Both the position numbers and the translations under genes were made by a program. From the NCBI GenBank assembly GCA_014804905.1, contig JAAUYX010000063.1, positions 1-5,371 on the forward strand: 5,371 nucleotides of DNA. The letters run 5' to 3'. The notes beneath the pieces are model-generated. The model saw only the letters and a program-made list of their open reading frames with translations. It had not been told where the DNA came from and searched no databases. The DNA is from Desulfovibrio sp. GTDB lineage: Bacteria > Desulfobacterota > Desulfovibrionia > Desulfovibrionales > Desulfovibrionaceae. This document shows positions 1 to 5,231 of the stretch, one piece after another (positions within the stretch are counted from its first letter, which is position 1; every line of letters starts with the position of its first letter).

Positions 1-604
1 ACTTTTCGCCGAGGTTGGTGGTGCCGGCCGGATAGGGCGAGCGGTAGACCGAGCACGCCGGGAATTCCACGAAGCCCGGCGTGAAGGGGCCGTACTGCAT
101 CTTGCGCTCTTCCTGGCCGCAGGCGGAAAGCGTGGTGATGGTGGTGCCGTGGTAGTCGCGGTTGCGGTACATGATCTTGTACTTCTTGCCGCCGTGCTTG
201 AGCTGCGAAATCTGGCGCACGATCTTGAAGGCCTTTTCATTGGCCTCAGAGCCGGAATTGGAAAGATACACGCGGTTGAGGCCCGGCATCTTCTCGATGA
301 GCTTCTTGGAGAAGCGGATGGTGGGGATGTTGCCGTAGCCGTTGGCGAAATAGCAGAGCTCCTTGATCTGGTCGCTCACGGCCTTGCACAGGGTCTCGTT
401 GCCGTAACCCAGGTTGACCGTCCAGACGCCGCCGGAGACCGCATCCAGGTACTGCTTGCCGTTGATGTCCGTGACCCGCATCCCTTCGCCCTTGACAAAG
501 ATGATGGGATCGGACTTTTCATAGACCTTGTGCTGGGTGAGATGATGCCAGACGTACTTCTTGTCGTCCGCGATCAGCTCGGCGGCGTTGAAGGACTGCG
601 CCAT
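1..604 (-). CDS. tpa: Class-III aminotransferase, probably taurine--pyruvate aminotransferase (partial, N-terminal 201 codons)
   Basis: PLP-dependent fold-type I aminotransferase of class III; the best reading is Tpa, which transfers the amino group of taurine to pyruvate, giving sulfoacetaldehyde and alanine in the cytoplasm. Visible: the start region with W19-H-H and the early D45 and G58-G59 pattern of omega-amino-acid:pyruvate transaminases; the PLP-phosphate-binding S-N-S-G-S-E-A-N at residues 115-122; and Y151-H-G-T-T, where Tyr stacks on the cofactor ring. The Schiff-base lysine and the C-terminal half lie beyond the left edge, so catalytic completeness cannot be judged. The ATG at 604 is preceded by GGAGGAAG (607-614) at good spacing. 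A sigma-54 promoter about 115 bases upstream suggests activator-dependent, probably substrate-induced expression. Substrate assignment rests on remembered similarity to Bilophila-type Tpa; another omega-amine:pyruvate or beta-alanine transaminase remains possible. Family assignment is firm, substrate moderate. Confidence 0.8.
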   Translation of the reverse strand, partial: MAQSFNAAELIADDKKYVWHHLTQHKVYEKSDPIIFVKGEGMRVTDINGKQYLDAVSGGVWTVNLGYGNETLCKAVSDQIKELCYFANGYGNIPTIRFSKKLIEKMPGLNRVYLSNSGSEANEKAFKIVRQISQLKHGGKKYKIMYRNRDYHGTTITTLSACGQEERKMQYGPFTPGFVEFPACSVYRSPYPAGTTNLGEK

Positions 605-730
605 TTCTTCCTCCGATTGGGTGCTTGGCGCCGCAGGGGATGCCCGACCGGAACATCCGGGGCGGCGTCGGATTCCGCTTTAAGGGTGGTCCTGCGCTTC
701 CCTCCCGGATTGCAGGGCCGTGCCTGAAAT

Positions 731-747
731 AGCAAGCCTTGTGCCAG
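731..747 (-). promoter_or_regulatory. Sigma-54 (-24/-12) promoter for the aminotransferase gene
   Basis: Read on the minus strand the site is CTGGCAC-AAGGC-TTGCT. The -24 element TGGCAC lies at 746-741 and the -12 element TTGCT at 735-731, with exactly five bases between them, giving the invariant GG-N10-GC core of RpoN promoters. Transcription would start near 720 and leave a leader of about 116 bases that contains a small hairpin, CCGGA-aca-TCCGG at 648-660. The -24 element sits inside a perfect inverted repeat TGTGCC-agaa-GGCACA (740-755), which may be incidental or an overlapping operator. Such promoters need a bacterial enhancer-binding protein, which is not encoded in this window. No convincing sigma-70 promoter was seen for this gene. 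Confidence 0.75.
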
Positions 748-768
748 AAGGCACAGACTCAATTTTGT

Positions 769-793
769 CTGATATATCGCTGAGTTATCAGCG
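769..793. promoter_or_regulatory. Overlapping short inverted repeats just upstream of the sigma-54 promoter
   Basis: Two perfect dyads overlap here: CGCTGA-gtta-TCAGCG at 778-793, and CTGATA with its complement TATCAG at 769-774 and 786-791. The AT-rich core GATATATC (771-778) is itself palindromic. The position, between the -24 element and the upstream direct repeats, is where a bending protein such as IHF or a repressor would act in a sigma-54 system. No good match to the IHF consensus was found, so the binding protein is unknown. Confidence 0.35.
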
Positions 794-830
794 CGCAGTT
801 TCCGTTCCAGCGCCGCCGCGCCGCAAATTC

Positions 831-898
831 AAACCGGTTCAGACTCGAAATGACGGCCGGAGCTAAACCGCTTTCGACTCGCAAACCGTTTTTGATTC
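831..898. promoter_or_regulatory. Three direct repeats, candidate enhancer (upstream activating) sites
   Basis: Copies start at 831, 865 and 883 and share the 16-base pattern AAACCG-N-TT-NN-GA-Y-TC (831-846, 865-880, 883-898). All twelve fixed positions are kept in every copy and one further position is always a pyrimidine. Start-to-start spacings are 34 and 18 bases. The array lies about 85-152 bases upstream of the -24 element, the usual range for enhancer-binding-protein sites. The first copy contains the palindrome AACCGGTT. The repeats are directly visible; their role as activator sites is inferred from pattern and position. Confidence 0.6.
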
Positions 899-994
899 AC
901 CCATCTGTACCGCCAAGCTCTTTAAAGGATGTCATGCTATCTGAGGTAGTTGACAGAATGCTCCTTAATTCCGTCTGGAGTGAAGCGAAAGACG

Positions 995-1251
995 GGTGCT
1001 AGTGCCGGAAGAATCCTAAAAAATAAGATTTTTAGGTTCCGGCGCGCTAGCCGTAGGCGAGTCCACGAGCCTTACGGATAGCGACAGTGGCATCGTTGGC
1101 TGACCTGAGCGGTAACTAATTGCTGTCCCCATCCGTAGCTTCCTTCGTCGCAACGGCTGGAGCAAGGAAGAAAAACAATTTCCGAAGGGAGTGTACTTAA
1201 GTACTCGACCGAGGAAATTTTTTTCTGACGCAGCCGGAACCTAAAAGGCTG
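995..1251. repeat. Multi-hairpin self-complementary non-coding block (possible dispersed repeat or structured RNA)
   Basis: Several paired arms are visible. A hairpin at 1004-1043 pairs GCCGGAA with TTCCGGC and CCTAAAAA (1015-1022) with TTTTTAGG (1029-1036), with four unpaired bases on the left arm; CTAG flanks it on both sides (999-1002, 1047-1050). A second stem joins CCGTAGGC (1051-1058) to GCCTTACGG (1069-1077). Nested long-range pairs are TACGGAT/ATCCGTA (1073-1079 with 1131-1137) and GACAG/CTGTC (1083-1087 with 1123-1127). A large stem joins 1169-1183 to 1213-1226, flanked by CGGCTG/CAGCCG (1154-1159, 1231-1236). CCGGAACCTAAAA (1234-1246) is a perfect 13-base complement of 1030-1042. 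Density of pairing and altered base composition suggest a MITE-like or REP-like element, or a structured RNA; strand and function are unknown. Confidence 0.5.
1169..1226. repeat. Large imperfect stem with an inner palindrome
   Basis: The left arm AGAAAAA-c-AATTTCC (1169-1183) pairs with GGAAATT-TTTTTCT (1213-1226), 14 base pairs with one bulged C. Inside lies the perfect 12-base palindrome GTACTTAAGTAC (1193-1204), widened to GAGT/ACTC if GT at 1191-1192 or so is looped out. Long A and T tracts flank the stem on both strands, so it could act as a two-way terminator, but the lctP terminator at 1330-1361 already serves that role on the minus strand. Confidence 0.5.
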
Positions 1252-1329
1252 TTTTTGACGGATAATTTCGGCGTTAGAAAGCAGCACAGCCATATCACTA
1301 ACTCGCAGGTATACCAGCGCCTGAACGGC

Positions 1330-1361
1330 AAAAGGCCCGCCCCGCCAGCGCGGAACGGGCC
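1330..1361 (-). terminator. Intrinsic terminator of lctP
   Basis: On the minus strand a GC-rich hairpin GGCCCG-tt-CCGC-gctg-GCGG-gg-CGGGCC (1361-1334) is followed directly by TTTT (1333-1330). It starts 26 bases after the lctP stop codon. The near-perfect stem and the following T run fit a rho-independent terminator, so lctP transcripts should not normally read into the aminotransferase leader. Confidence 0.85.
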
Positions 1362-1387
1362 CCTTGTGCGAGGGTGCGGGTCTCAGC

Positions 1388-3025
1388 CTAGCGCAGCATC
1401 CAGGCGAGCGGCCCGGCCATCAGCCAGGTGAGCACGCAGAGCAAGAGCGTCATGCCGATGCTGTGCAGGATGGTGAAGCGGAAGAGGTTCCCCTCCTCGC
1501 CCACCATGCCCGTGGCCGCGGTGGCCACGGAAAGCGACTGCGGCGAGATCATCTTGGCCGTGGTGCCACCCGAGGCGTTGGCCGCCACGGCGAGGTCCGG
1601 GTTCATGCCCACGGCCACGGCGGTGTCGCGCTGCATGCCGCCGAAGAGCGCGCAGGAGGACGTGTCCGACCCGGTGAGGAACACGCCGAGCCAGCCCAGA
1701 ATGGGCGCGAAGAAGGGGAAGACGCCGCCCGTGAGCGTGAAGGCCAGGCCCAGGGTGGCACTCATGCCCGAGTAGTTCATCAGGTACGCGAGCCCGAGGA
1801 TGAGGGCGATGGTGATGATGGGCAGGATGAGCTGGCGGATGGTGCGGAAGAAGCAGGCAATGGCGCGCCCAAAGCCATAGCGCGGCATGAGCGGCACGGA
1901 CACGAGGCCGGAGAGCAAAATGGCCGTGCCGCCGGCCGAGAGCCAGTTGAAGGTGTACTTGGCGGCGTAGACCGCGTTTTCCTTGACGATGGGCGCGGTC
2001 TTGAGCACCTCGCCGTCAAGGCCGGGCCAGCCGAAGGTGAAGATGGCGCCGGGAACGGCGTTGAGCACCTTCTTGAATTCGGGGAGGCCCCAGAAGAACA
2101 CGAAGATGGCGAGCACGAGATAGGGCCCCCAGGCGCGCACCACCACAGCCGCGGGGAAGCCGTCGCCCTCAAGCCGAGAATCGCCCTCGCCGGGGAAGCG
2201 GTAGGTCTGCTTCGGCCGCCAGACCTTGAGCAGCAGCACCAGGCCCACGATGGTGGCGATGGCCGAGCCGATGTCCGGCAGGGTCGGGCCGTGGAAGTTG
2301 GAGAGCAAAAATTCCATGCCCGCGAAGCACACGCCCGAGACCACGATGGCCGGGAACACCTCCATGCTGCGCCTGAAGCCGCACATGGTCACGCAGACCC
2401 ACATGGGCACGATGAGCGCGAGCAGGGAGAGCTGGCGGCCGGCGATGGAGCTCACGGACATGAGGTCGAGGCCGGACACGGACGCCGCCACGATGATCGG
2501 CACGCCGATGGCGCCGAAGGCCACGGGCGCGGTATTGGCGATGAGCGCGATGCCCGCGCCCCAGAGCGGCGTGAAGCCGAGGCCCACCAGCATGGCCGCG
2601 GCGATGGCCACGGGCGTGCCGAAGCCGGCCGTACCCTCGATGAAACAGCTGAAGGCATAGGCGATGAGCAGGGCCTGAAGGCGGCGGTCATCGGTGAGGC
2701 GGGCCAGCGAATCCTTGATGATCTCGAATTCGCCGGACTCCACGGTCATGTTGTAGACCCAGACCGCCGTGACCACGATCCAGACAATGGGAAAGAGGCC
2801 GAAGGCCGCGCCCATGAGCGTGGAGCTGATGGCGAGACCGACCGGCATGTCCCACACGGCCACGGCCACGATGAGCGCGCCGATGAGGCCCGCCGCCGCG
2901 GCGATGTGGCCCTTGGACTTGCGCACGGCCAGCATGTAAAAGAGGATGAGCAGCGGAATGGCCGCCACGCAGGCCGAGCCCACGGTGCTCCCGCCCACGG
3001 TGATGTAGTTCTGGATCCACGGCAT
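1388..3025 (-). CDS. lctP: L-lactate permease, LctP family
   Basis: Inner-membrane lactate importer of the LctP family (lactate/proton symport in characterised members; glycolate is a common second substrate). The 545-residue length matches the family. Hydrophobic segments fill the chain, about 12-14 helices, with a cytoplasmic-type loop around 268-298. Family signatures are clear: F128-I-E-G-T-A-G-F-G-T-P, N417-Y-S-G-M-S-A, G452-S-D-T-S-S-C-A-L-F-G, and A482-N-A-S-G-G-T-T-A-K-M-I-S-P-Q-S near the C-terminus. I chose the ATG at 3025 because the protein then begins M-P-W-I-Q-N-Y, as LctP proteins do; the 36 codons upstream in the same frame are not hydrophobic. The ribosome-binding site is modest (AAAGG, about 11 bases upstream). 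It is divergent from a Crp/Fnr regulator, the likely controller. Lactate uptake fits a sulfite- or sulfate-respiring anaerobe, where lactate oxidation feeds electrons and pyruvate. Confidence 0.95.
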   Translation of the reverse strand: MPWIQNYITVGGSTVGSACVAAIPLLILFYMLAVRKSKGHIAAAAGLIGALIVAVAVWDMPVGLAISSTLMGAAFGLFPIVWIVVTAVWVYNMTVESGEFEIIKDSLARLTDDRRLQALLIAYAFSCFIEGTAGFGTPVAIAAAMLVGLGFTPLWGAGIALIANTAPVAFGAIGVPIIVAASVSGLDLMSVSSIAGRQLSLLALIVPMWVCVTMCGFRRSMEVFPAIVVSGVCFAGMEFLLSNFHGPTLPDIGSAIATIVGLVLLLKVWRPKQTYRFPGEGDSRLEGDGFPAAVVVRAWGPYLVLAIFVFFWGLPEFKKVLNAVPGAIFTFGWPGLDGEVLKTAPIVKENAVYAAKYTFNWLSAGGTAILLSGLVSVPLMPRYGFGRAIACFFRTIRQLILPIITIALILGLAYLMNYSGMSATLGLAFTLTGGVFPFFAPILGWLGVFLTGSDTSSCALFGGMQRDTAVAVGMNPDLAVAANASGGTTAKMISPQSLSVATAATGMVGEEGNLFRFTILHSIGMTLLLCVLTWLMAGPLAWMLR

Positions 3026-3055
3026 AGAAGTTCCAACCTTTCTCTCAAATGTGCG

Positions 3056-3070
3056 GGGAACTGGGTTCCC
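3056..3070. promoter_or_regulatory. Short inverted repeat in the lctP leader
   Basis: GGGAAC-tgg-GTTCCC is a perfect 6-base dyad 31-45 bases upstream of the lctP start codon. It could be a small leader hairpin or a repressor site close to the start. No T run follows it in the lctP reading direction, so it is not a terminator. Its function is undetermined. Confidence 0.3.
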
Positions 3071-3188
3071 GAAAAACTGCGCCAGGCCGGAGTGCCATCC
3101 CCGGCTTTGGGCGCTCCCCCTCCGCCCGAGCATACGGCAGCAGGCGCGGGAGCGCCAAGCAATTCCCGCTTTTGGGGCGCGAATAGTT

Positions 3189-3213
3189 GTTGAAAATTCA
3201 ATAAATTTTCAAC
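3189..3213. promoter_or_regulatory. Perfect inverted repeat, candidate operator for lctP and the Crp/Fnr gene
   Basis: GTTGAAAATT (3189-3198) and AATTTTCAAC (3204-3213) are perfect complements around a CAATA spacer. The ends carry TTGA and TCAA, as in FNR-type sites, but the half-sites are 15 bases apart, wider than the classic TTGAT-N4-ATCAA box. An inner TTGAA-AA-TTCAA (3190-3201) has tighter spacing. The repeat stands alone as an AT-rich patch in GC-rich DNA, 164 bases from the lctP start and 226 from the regulator start. An operator bound by the neighbouring Crp/Fnr protein is the natural guess; a promoter may overlap it. Confidence 0.5.
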
Positions 3214-3425
3214 GGCCCTCGCTTGCCCGTGCCGGCGCACTTCCCGCGCGAAAGACGCAAGCTCCACGCTTCCGCGCCGTGCGGGGCGCAGGGCGCCGGG
3301 CGCGTTTTCACCGGGGACAGCCCCCTTGCCAGCCAGGCGGGAGCCACCCTATGATGAAGACAGCGCCAAAGGCTCCTGCCCTGGCAGGCCCTCCTCCCGT
3401 GACCGGAACAGCGGCGCCCCGCCGT

Positions 3426-3430
3426 GGAGG
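3426..3430 (+). promoter_or_regulatory. Ribosome-binding site that selects the GTG start of the Crp/Fnr gene
   Basis: GGAGG lies nine bases before the GTG at 3440. The open frame extends further upstream to a TTG at 3326, but the added residues are low-complexity and would make the protein longer than usual. This site therefore decides the start. Confidence 0.65.
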
Positions 3431-3439
3431 ACTCGCGTC

Positions 3440-4111
3440 GTGGATTGCCCGGAAACGCTGCACGCCCCCCTGCTCACCGGGGTCAACAAGCCCTGGGAGG
3501 TCATGCTCCCCGAGGGCCGCAAGCTCACGGTGCGCGGCCCCGGCCTCTTTGAGCCTTCCGGGGACAGGCTGGATTTCTACTATCTGGCGAACGGCATCAT
3601 CCTCGTCATGCACGCGGACATGGAGGGCAACGAGCGCGCCACCCTGCGCATCGGGCCGGGTTGCCTGTTCAACGAAAGCCCGGCGCTGGCGGGCTTTGAC
3701 GCGCCGGACTCCCCCTTTCTCTGCCAGACGGAGTGCACCGTCTACGGCTTTCCCAACGCCCTTTTGCATGACCCGGCCTTCGTGGCCGCCCGGCCCGCGC
3801 TCATCATCAACCTCATGCACGGGCTCGGCCTCAAGCTGCTCATGTACCACACGAGCCTCTCCAACTTCGTGGGCGTGAGCGCCGTGGCCAGGGTGGGCCG
3901 CTTCCTCTGCGGCCTTGCGCGCCGCCGCCGCAGCCTCGCCTTTGACCCCGGCATGACCCAGGAGGACCTCGCCACCCTGCTCGGGATGCACAGGGCAACG
4001 CTGGTCCGGGCCCTGCACGAGCTCCGGCGGCAGGGGGCGCTCCTGCGCTTCACCAAGCGCCGCGTGGAAATCGGCGACATGGAGCTTTTGCAACAGCTCG
4101 CCGGAACCTAG
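3440..4111 (+). CDS. Crp/Fnr-family transcriptional regulator
   Basis: With the GTG start the protein is 223 residues, typical for the family. Residues about 20-105 form the cyclic-nucleotide-binding-like beta barrel (L-P-E-G-R-K-L near 23-29, Y48-L-A-N-G-I-I-L-V, then R70-I-G-P-G). A long dimerisation helix follows at about 112-160 and a winged helix-turn-helix at about 171-207, with M172-T-Q-E-D-L-A-T-L-L-G as first helix and H184-R-A-T-L-V-R-A-L as recognition helix. The position of the phosphate-binding cassette (L76-F-N-E-S) keeps a Glu but lacks the R-x-A arginine of cAMP-binding Crp. The N-terminal cysteine cluster of Fnr is also missing; only C3 lies there. It therefore probably senses something other than cAMP or oxygen through an Fe-S cluster, perhaps a small metabolite as in CprK-type members. 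It is divergent from lctP and convergent with the EamA gene. Control of lctP is inferred from position. Confidence 0.88.
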   Translation: MDCPETLHAPLLTGVNKPWEVMLPEGRKLTVRGPGLFEPSGDRLDFYYLANGIILVMHADMEGNERATLRIGPGCLFNESPALAGFDAPDSPFLCQTECTVYGFPNALLHDPAFVAARPALIINLMHGLGLKLLMYHTSLSNFVGVSAVARVGRFLCGLARRRRSLAFDPGMTQEDLATLLGMHRATLVRALHELRRQGALLRFTKRRVEIGDMELLQQLAGT

Positions 4112-4133
4112 ACCGACCGGACCTCCCGGTTCC
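4103..4133. terminator. Weak inverted repeat between convergent genes, possible shared terminator
   Basis: GGAACC (4103-4108) pairs with GGTTCC (4128-4133) across the stop codon of the Crp/Fnr gene, and an inner CCGG/CCGG pair (4117-4120, 4126-4129) could compete. On the plus strand a pyrimidine-rich stretch with five T follows at about 4142. The long loop and the delayed T run make this a weak candidate. Confidence 0.25.
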
Positions 4134-4134
4134 T

Positions 4135-5013
4135 TCACCTTCCTTTTTCCCGCAAAAAGGCCCCGGTGGCCACTGCCGTGCCCAACAGCGCCAGGCCCGC
4201 AAAGGCAAGCTGCGCCGGGTGCAGCCGCTCGCCCAGCAAGAGCGCGGCCGCGGCCAGCGTCACCAGCGGCGTCACATTGGCGAGCGCGCCCGCGAGCCCG
4301 GCCTTCACCCAGCGCAAGGAATAATTGAAGCCGAGATAGACGAGGATGCCGATGCCGATACCGAGATAGCACATGCCGCCCACGGCCGCCGGCTCCACTT
4401 GCGCGGGCGCGGGTTGCAGGAGGCAGAGCGGCACAAAGACGAGGCTCCCGCCAAGGGCCTGCATGGCCGAGAGAAAGAGCCCGGAATAGCGGTCCGCCAG
4501 GTGGCGGATGCAGAGGGTGTAGCCCGCGGAAAACAGAATGCCCGCGAACACGAGGGCGTTGCCCAGCAGGGGCGCGGGCGCGTTGCCGCCACCCGCGGAA
4601 AAGAGGTTCAGCCCGATGATGCCCGGCAGCGCCAGCGCAAGGCCGGCCAGCGCCCGGCCGGGGAGCTGCTCCTTCAGGAAGAGCCAGGCCCCCAGCGCTG
4701 TCGCCAGCGGCAAAAGCGCGGTGATGACCCCGGCCTCCGAAGCCGTGGTGAAGCGCATGGCCGTTGTGATGCAAAAAAAGAACAGGCAGGGCTCGCAGGC
4801 CACGGCCAGGGCTATCCACTTCCAGTCGCCGGGCCTCACGGCCGGATGCGACCAGCGCCGCCAGAGAAAGAGATAGAGCACGGCGGGCACCGCCACGCGG
4901 GCCGTCATCACCTGAAGCACGCTGAAGGATTCGAGCGCGAACTTCATGGCGACGGCCCCGCCGCCCCAGCCCACATAGCAGGCGATCATCAGCGCAATGG
5001 CCCTGGCGCTCAT
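4135..5013 (-). CDS. EamA/DMT-superfamily transporter, ten predicted helices
   Basis: Inner-membrane carrier of the drug/metabolite transporter superfamily, 292 residues, the normal size for two fused EamA repeats. Ten hydrophobic segments lie at about 4-22, 33-51, 66-84, 92-113, 120-138, 150-170, 178-199, 210-230, 238-260 and 268-286. Each repeat ends with the typical pattern: A94-G-V-I-T-A-L-L-P-L then W110-L-F-L-K-E-Q-L, and A241-G-A-L-A-N-V-T-P-L then L260-G-E-R-L. Y13-V-G-W-G near the N-terminus is also usual for the family. The ATG at 5013 is chosen because GGAGGAAG stands just upstream (about 5016-5025) and the first helix follows at once; an upstream in-frame extension of 26 codons is polar. 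The substrate cannot be told: family members export amino acids or other small metabolites. It overlaps no neighbour and shows no operon partner here. Confidence 0.9.
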   Translation of the reverse strand: MSARAIALMIACYVGWGGGAVAMKFALESFSVLQVMTARVAVPAVLYLFLWRRWSHPAVRPGDWKWIALAVACEPCLFFFCITTAMRFTTASEAGVITALLPLATALGAWLFLKEQLPGRALAGLALALPGIIGLNLFSAGGGNAPAPLLGNALVFAGILFSAGYTLCIRHLADRYSGLFLSAMQALGGSLVFVPLCLLQPAPAQVEPAAVGGMCYLGIGIGILVYLGFNYSLRWVKAGLAGALANVTPLVTLAAAALLLGERLHPAQLAFAGLALLGTAVATGAFLREKGR

Positions 5014-5133
5014 GGTTCTTCCTCCCGCAGCCTTGTTTACTTCCGGACCGCTCCCGGCACTTCTGCGGGCCGTCCAGCCAGTCCTCTCCATCCCCCCGGT
5101 CCGGCCCGGAACGCGCCCCGAAAATAAATCCCG

Positions 5134-5170
5134 TTTTTTGCAAAAAATGGCGTCCCTGCGCCATTTTTTT
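5134..5170. promoter_or_regulatory. Two overlapping palindromes in the EamA/ferredoxin divergent spacer (terminator-like hairpin)
   Basis: TTTTTTGCAAAAAA (5134-5147) is a perfect 14-base palindrome. Its A run is also the left arm of a perfect 11-base stem AAAAAATGGCG-tccctg-CGCCATTTTTT (5142-5169, with a further T at 5170). The stem followed by seven T looks like an intrinsic terminator on both strands, yet it lies between two divergent starts, where a terminator would cut a leader short. It may be an attenuator in the leader of the downstream iron-sulfur gene, or a two-way insulator. It lies 62 bases before the ATG at 5232. Confidence 0.5.
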
Positions 5171-5231
5171 CTCCGGCGGCATGTGAAAAACGCAACAATC
5201 TTCCGGTTTCCCTACCGGCAAAGGAGGAACT

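Larger units (their letters stand above)
605..1387. other. Long intergenic region between the aminotransferase gene and lctP
   Basis: This 783-base stretch carries no gene I can support. From low to high coordinate it holds the aminotransferase ribosome-binding site and leader, a sigma-54 promoter, short dyads, three direct repeats, a multi-hairpin non-coding block and the lctP terminator. Its middle part is visibly richer in A and T than the flanking genes. The only notable reading frame (minus, 1072-1293, 73 codons) runs through the paired arms of the hairpin block, lacks a recognisable domain and has the look of a chance frame. Confidence 0.7.
3026..3439. other. Divergent intergenic region between lctP and the Crp/Fnr gene
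   Basis: This 414-base region must hold the promoters of both divergent genes. It contains a small inverted repeat in the lctP leader (3056-3070) and a perfect 10-base inverted repeat at 3189-3213 embedded in its only AT-rich patch. No good sigma-70 pair or sigma-54 GG-N10-GC promoter could be recognised on either strand. The part nearest the regulator is GC-rich and reads openly in its frame, but contains no supported gene. Confidence 0.6.

Noticed and set aside
950..978. TTGACA at 950-955 as a sigma-70 -35 box
   Set aside because: The sequence at the proper distance (GTCTGG at 973-978) is not a believable -10 element.
1072..1293. A 73-codon minus-strand reading frame in the long intergenic region
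   Set aside because: It coincides with the paired arms of the hairpin block, shows no domain, and no convincing ribosome-binding site was seen. Better explained as a chance frame in a non-coding element.
1364..3193. A 609-codon plus-strand frame opposite lctP
   Set aside because: The product is a His/Glu/Gly/Arg-rich low-complexity chain typical of the antisense of a GC-rich membrane-protein gene. lctP on the other strand has clear family signatures.
3351..3878. ATGATG at 3351 with a GGGAG seven to eight bases upstream, as a start for a gene overlapping the Crp/Fnr region
   Set aside because: This frame gives a Pro/Arg/Ser-rich product with no domain, while the other frame encodes a complete Crp/Fnr protein with its own GGAGG and GTG at 3440. 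A frameshift joining the two is possible but not needed.
5138..5142. TTGCA as a sigma-54 -12 element for the iron-sulfur gene
   Set aside because: There is no GG ten bases upstream of the GC on either strand, so the required GG-N10-GC core is missing.
5182..5197. TGTGA-N6-CAACA as a CRP-type site upstream of the iron-sulfur gene
   Set aside because: Only one half-site matches well; too weak to call.
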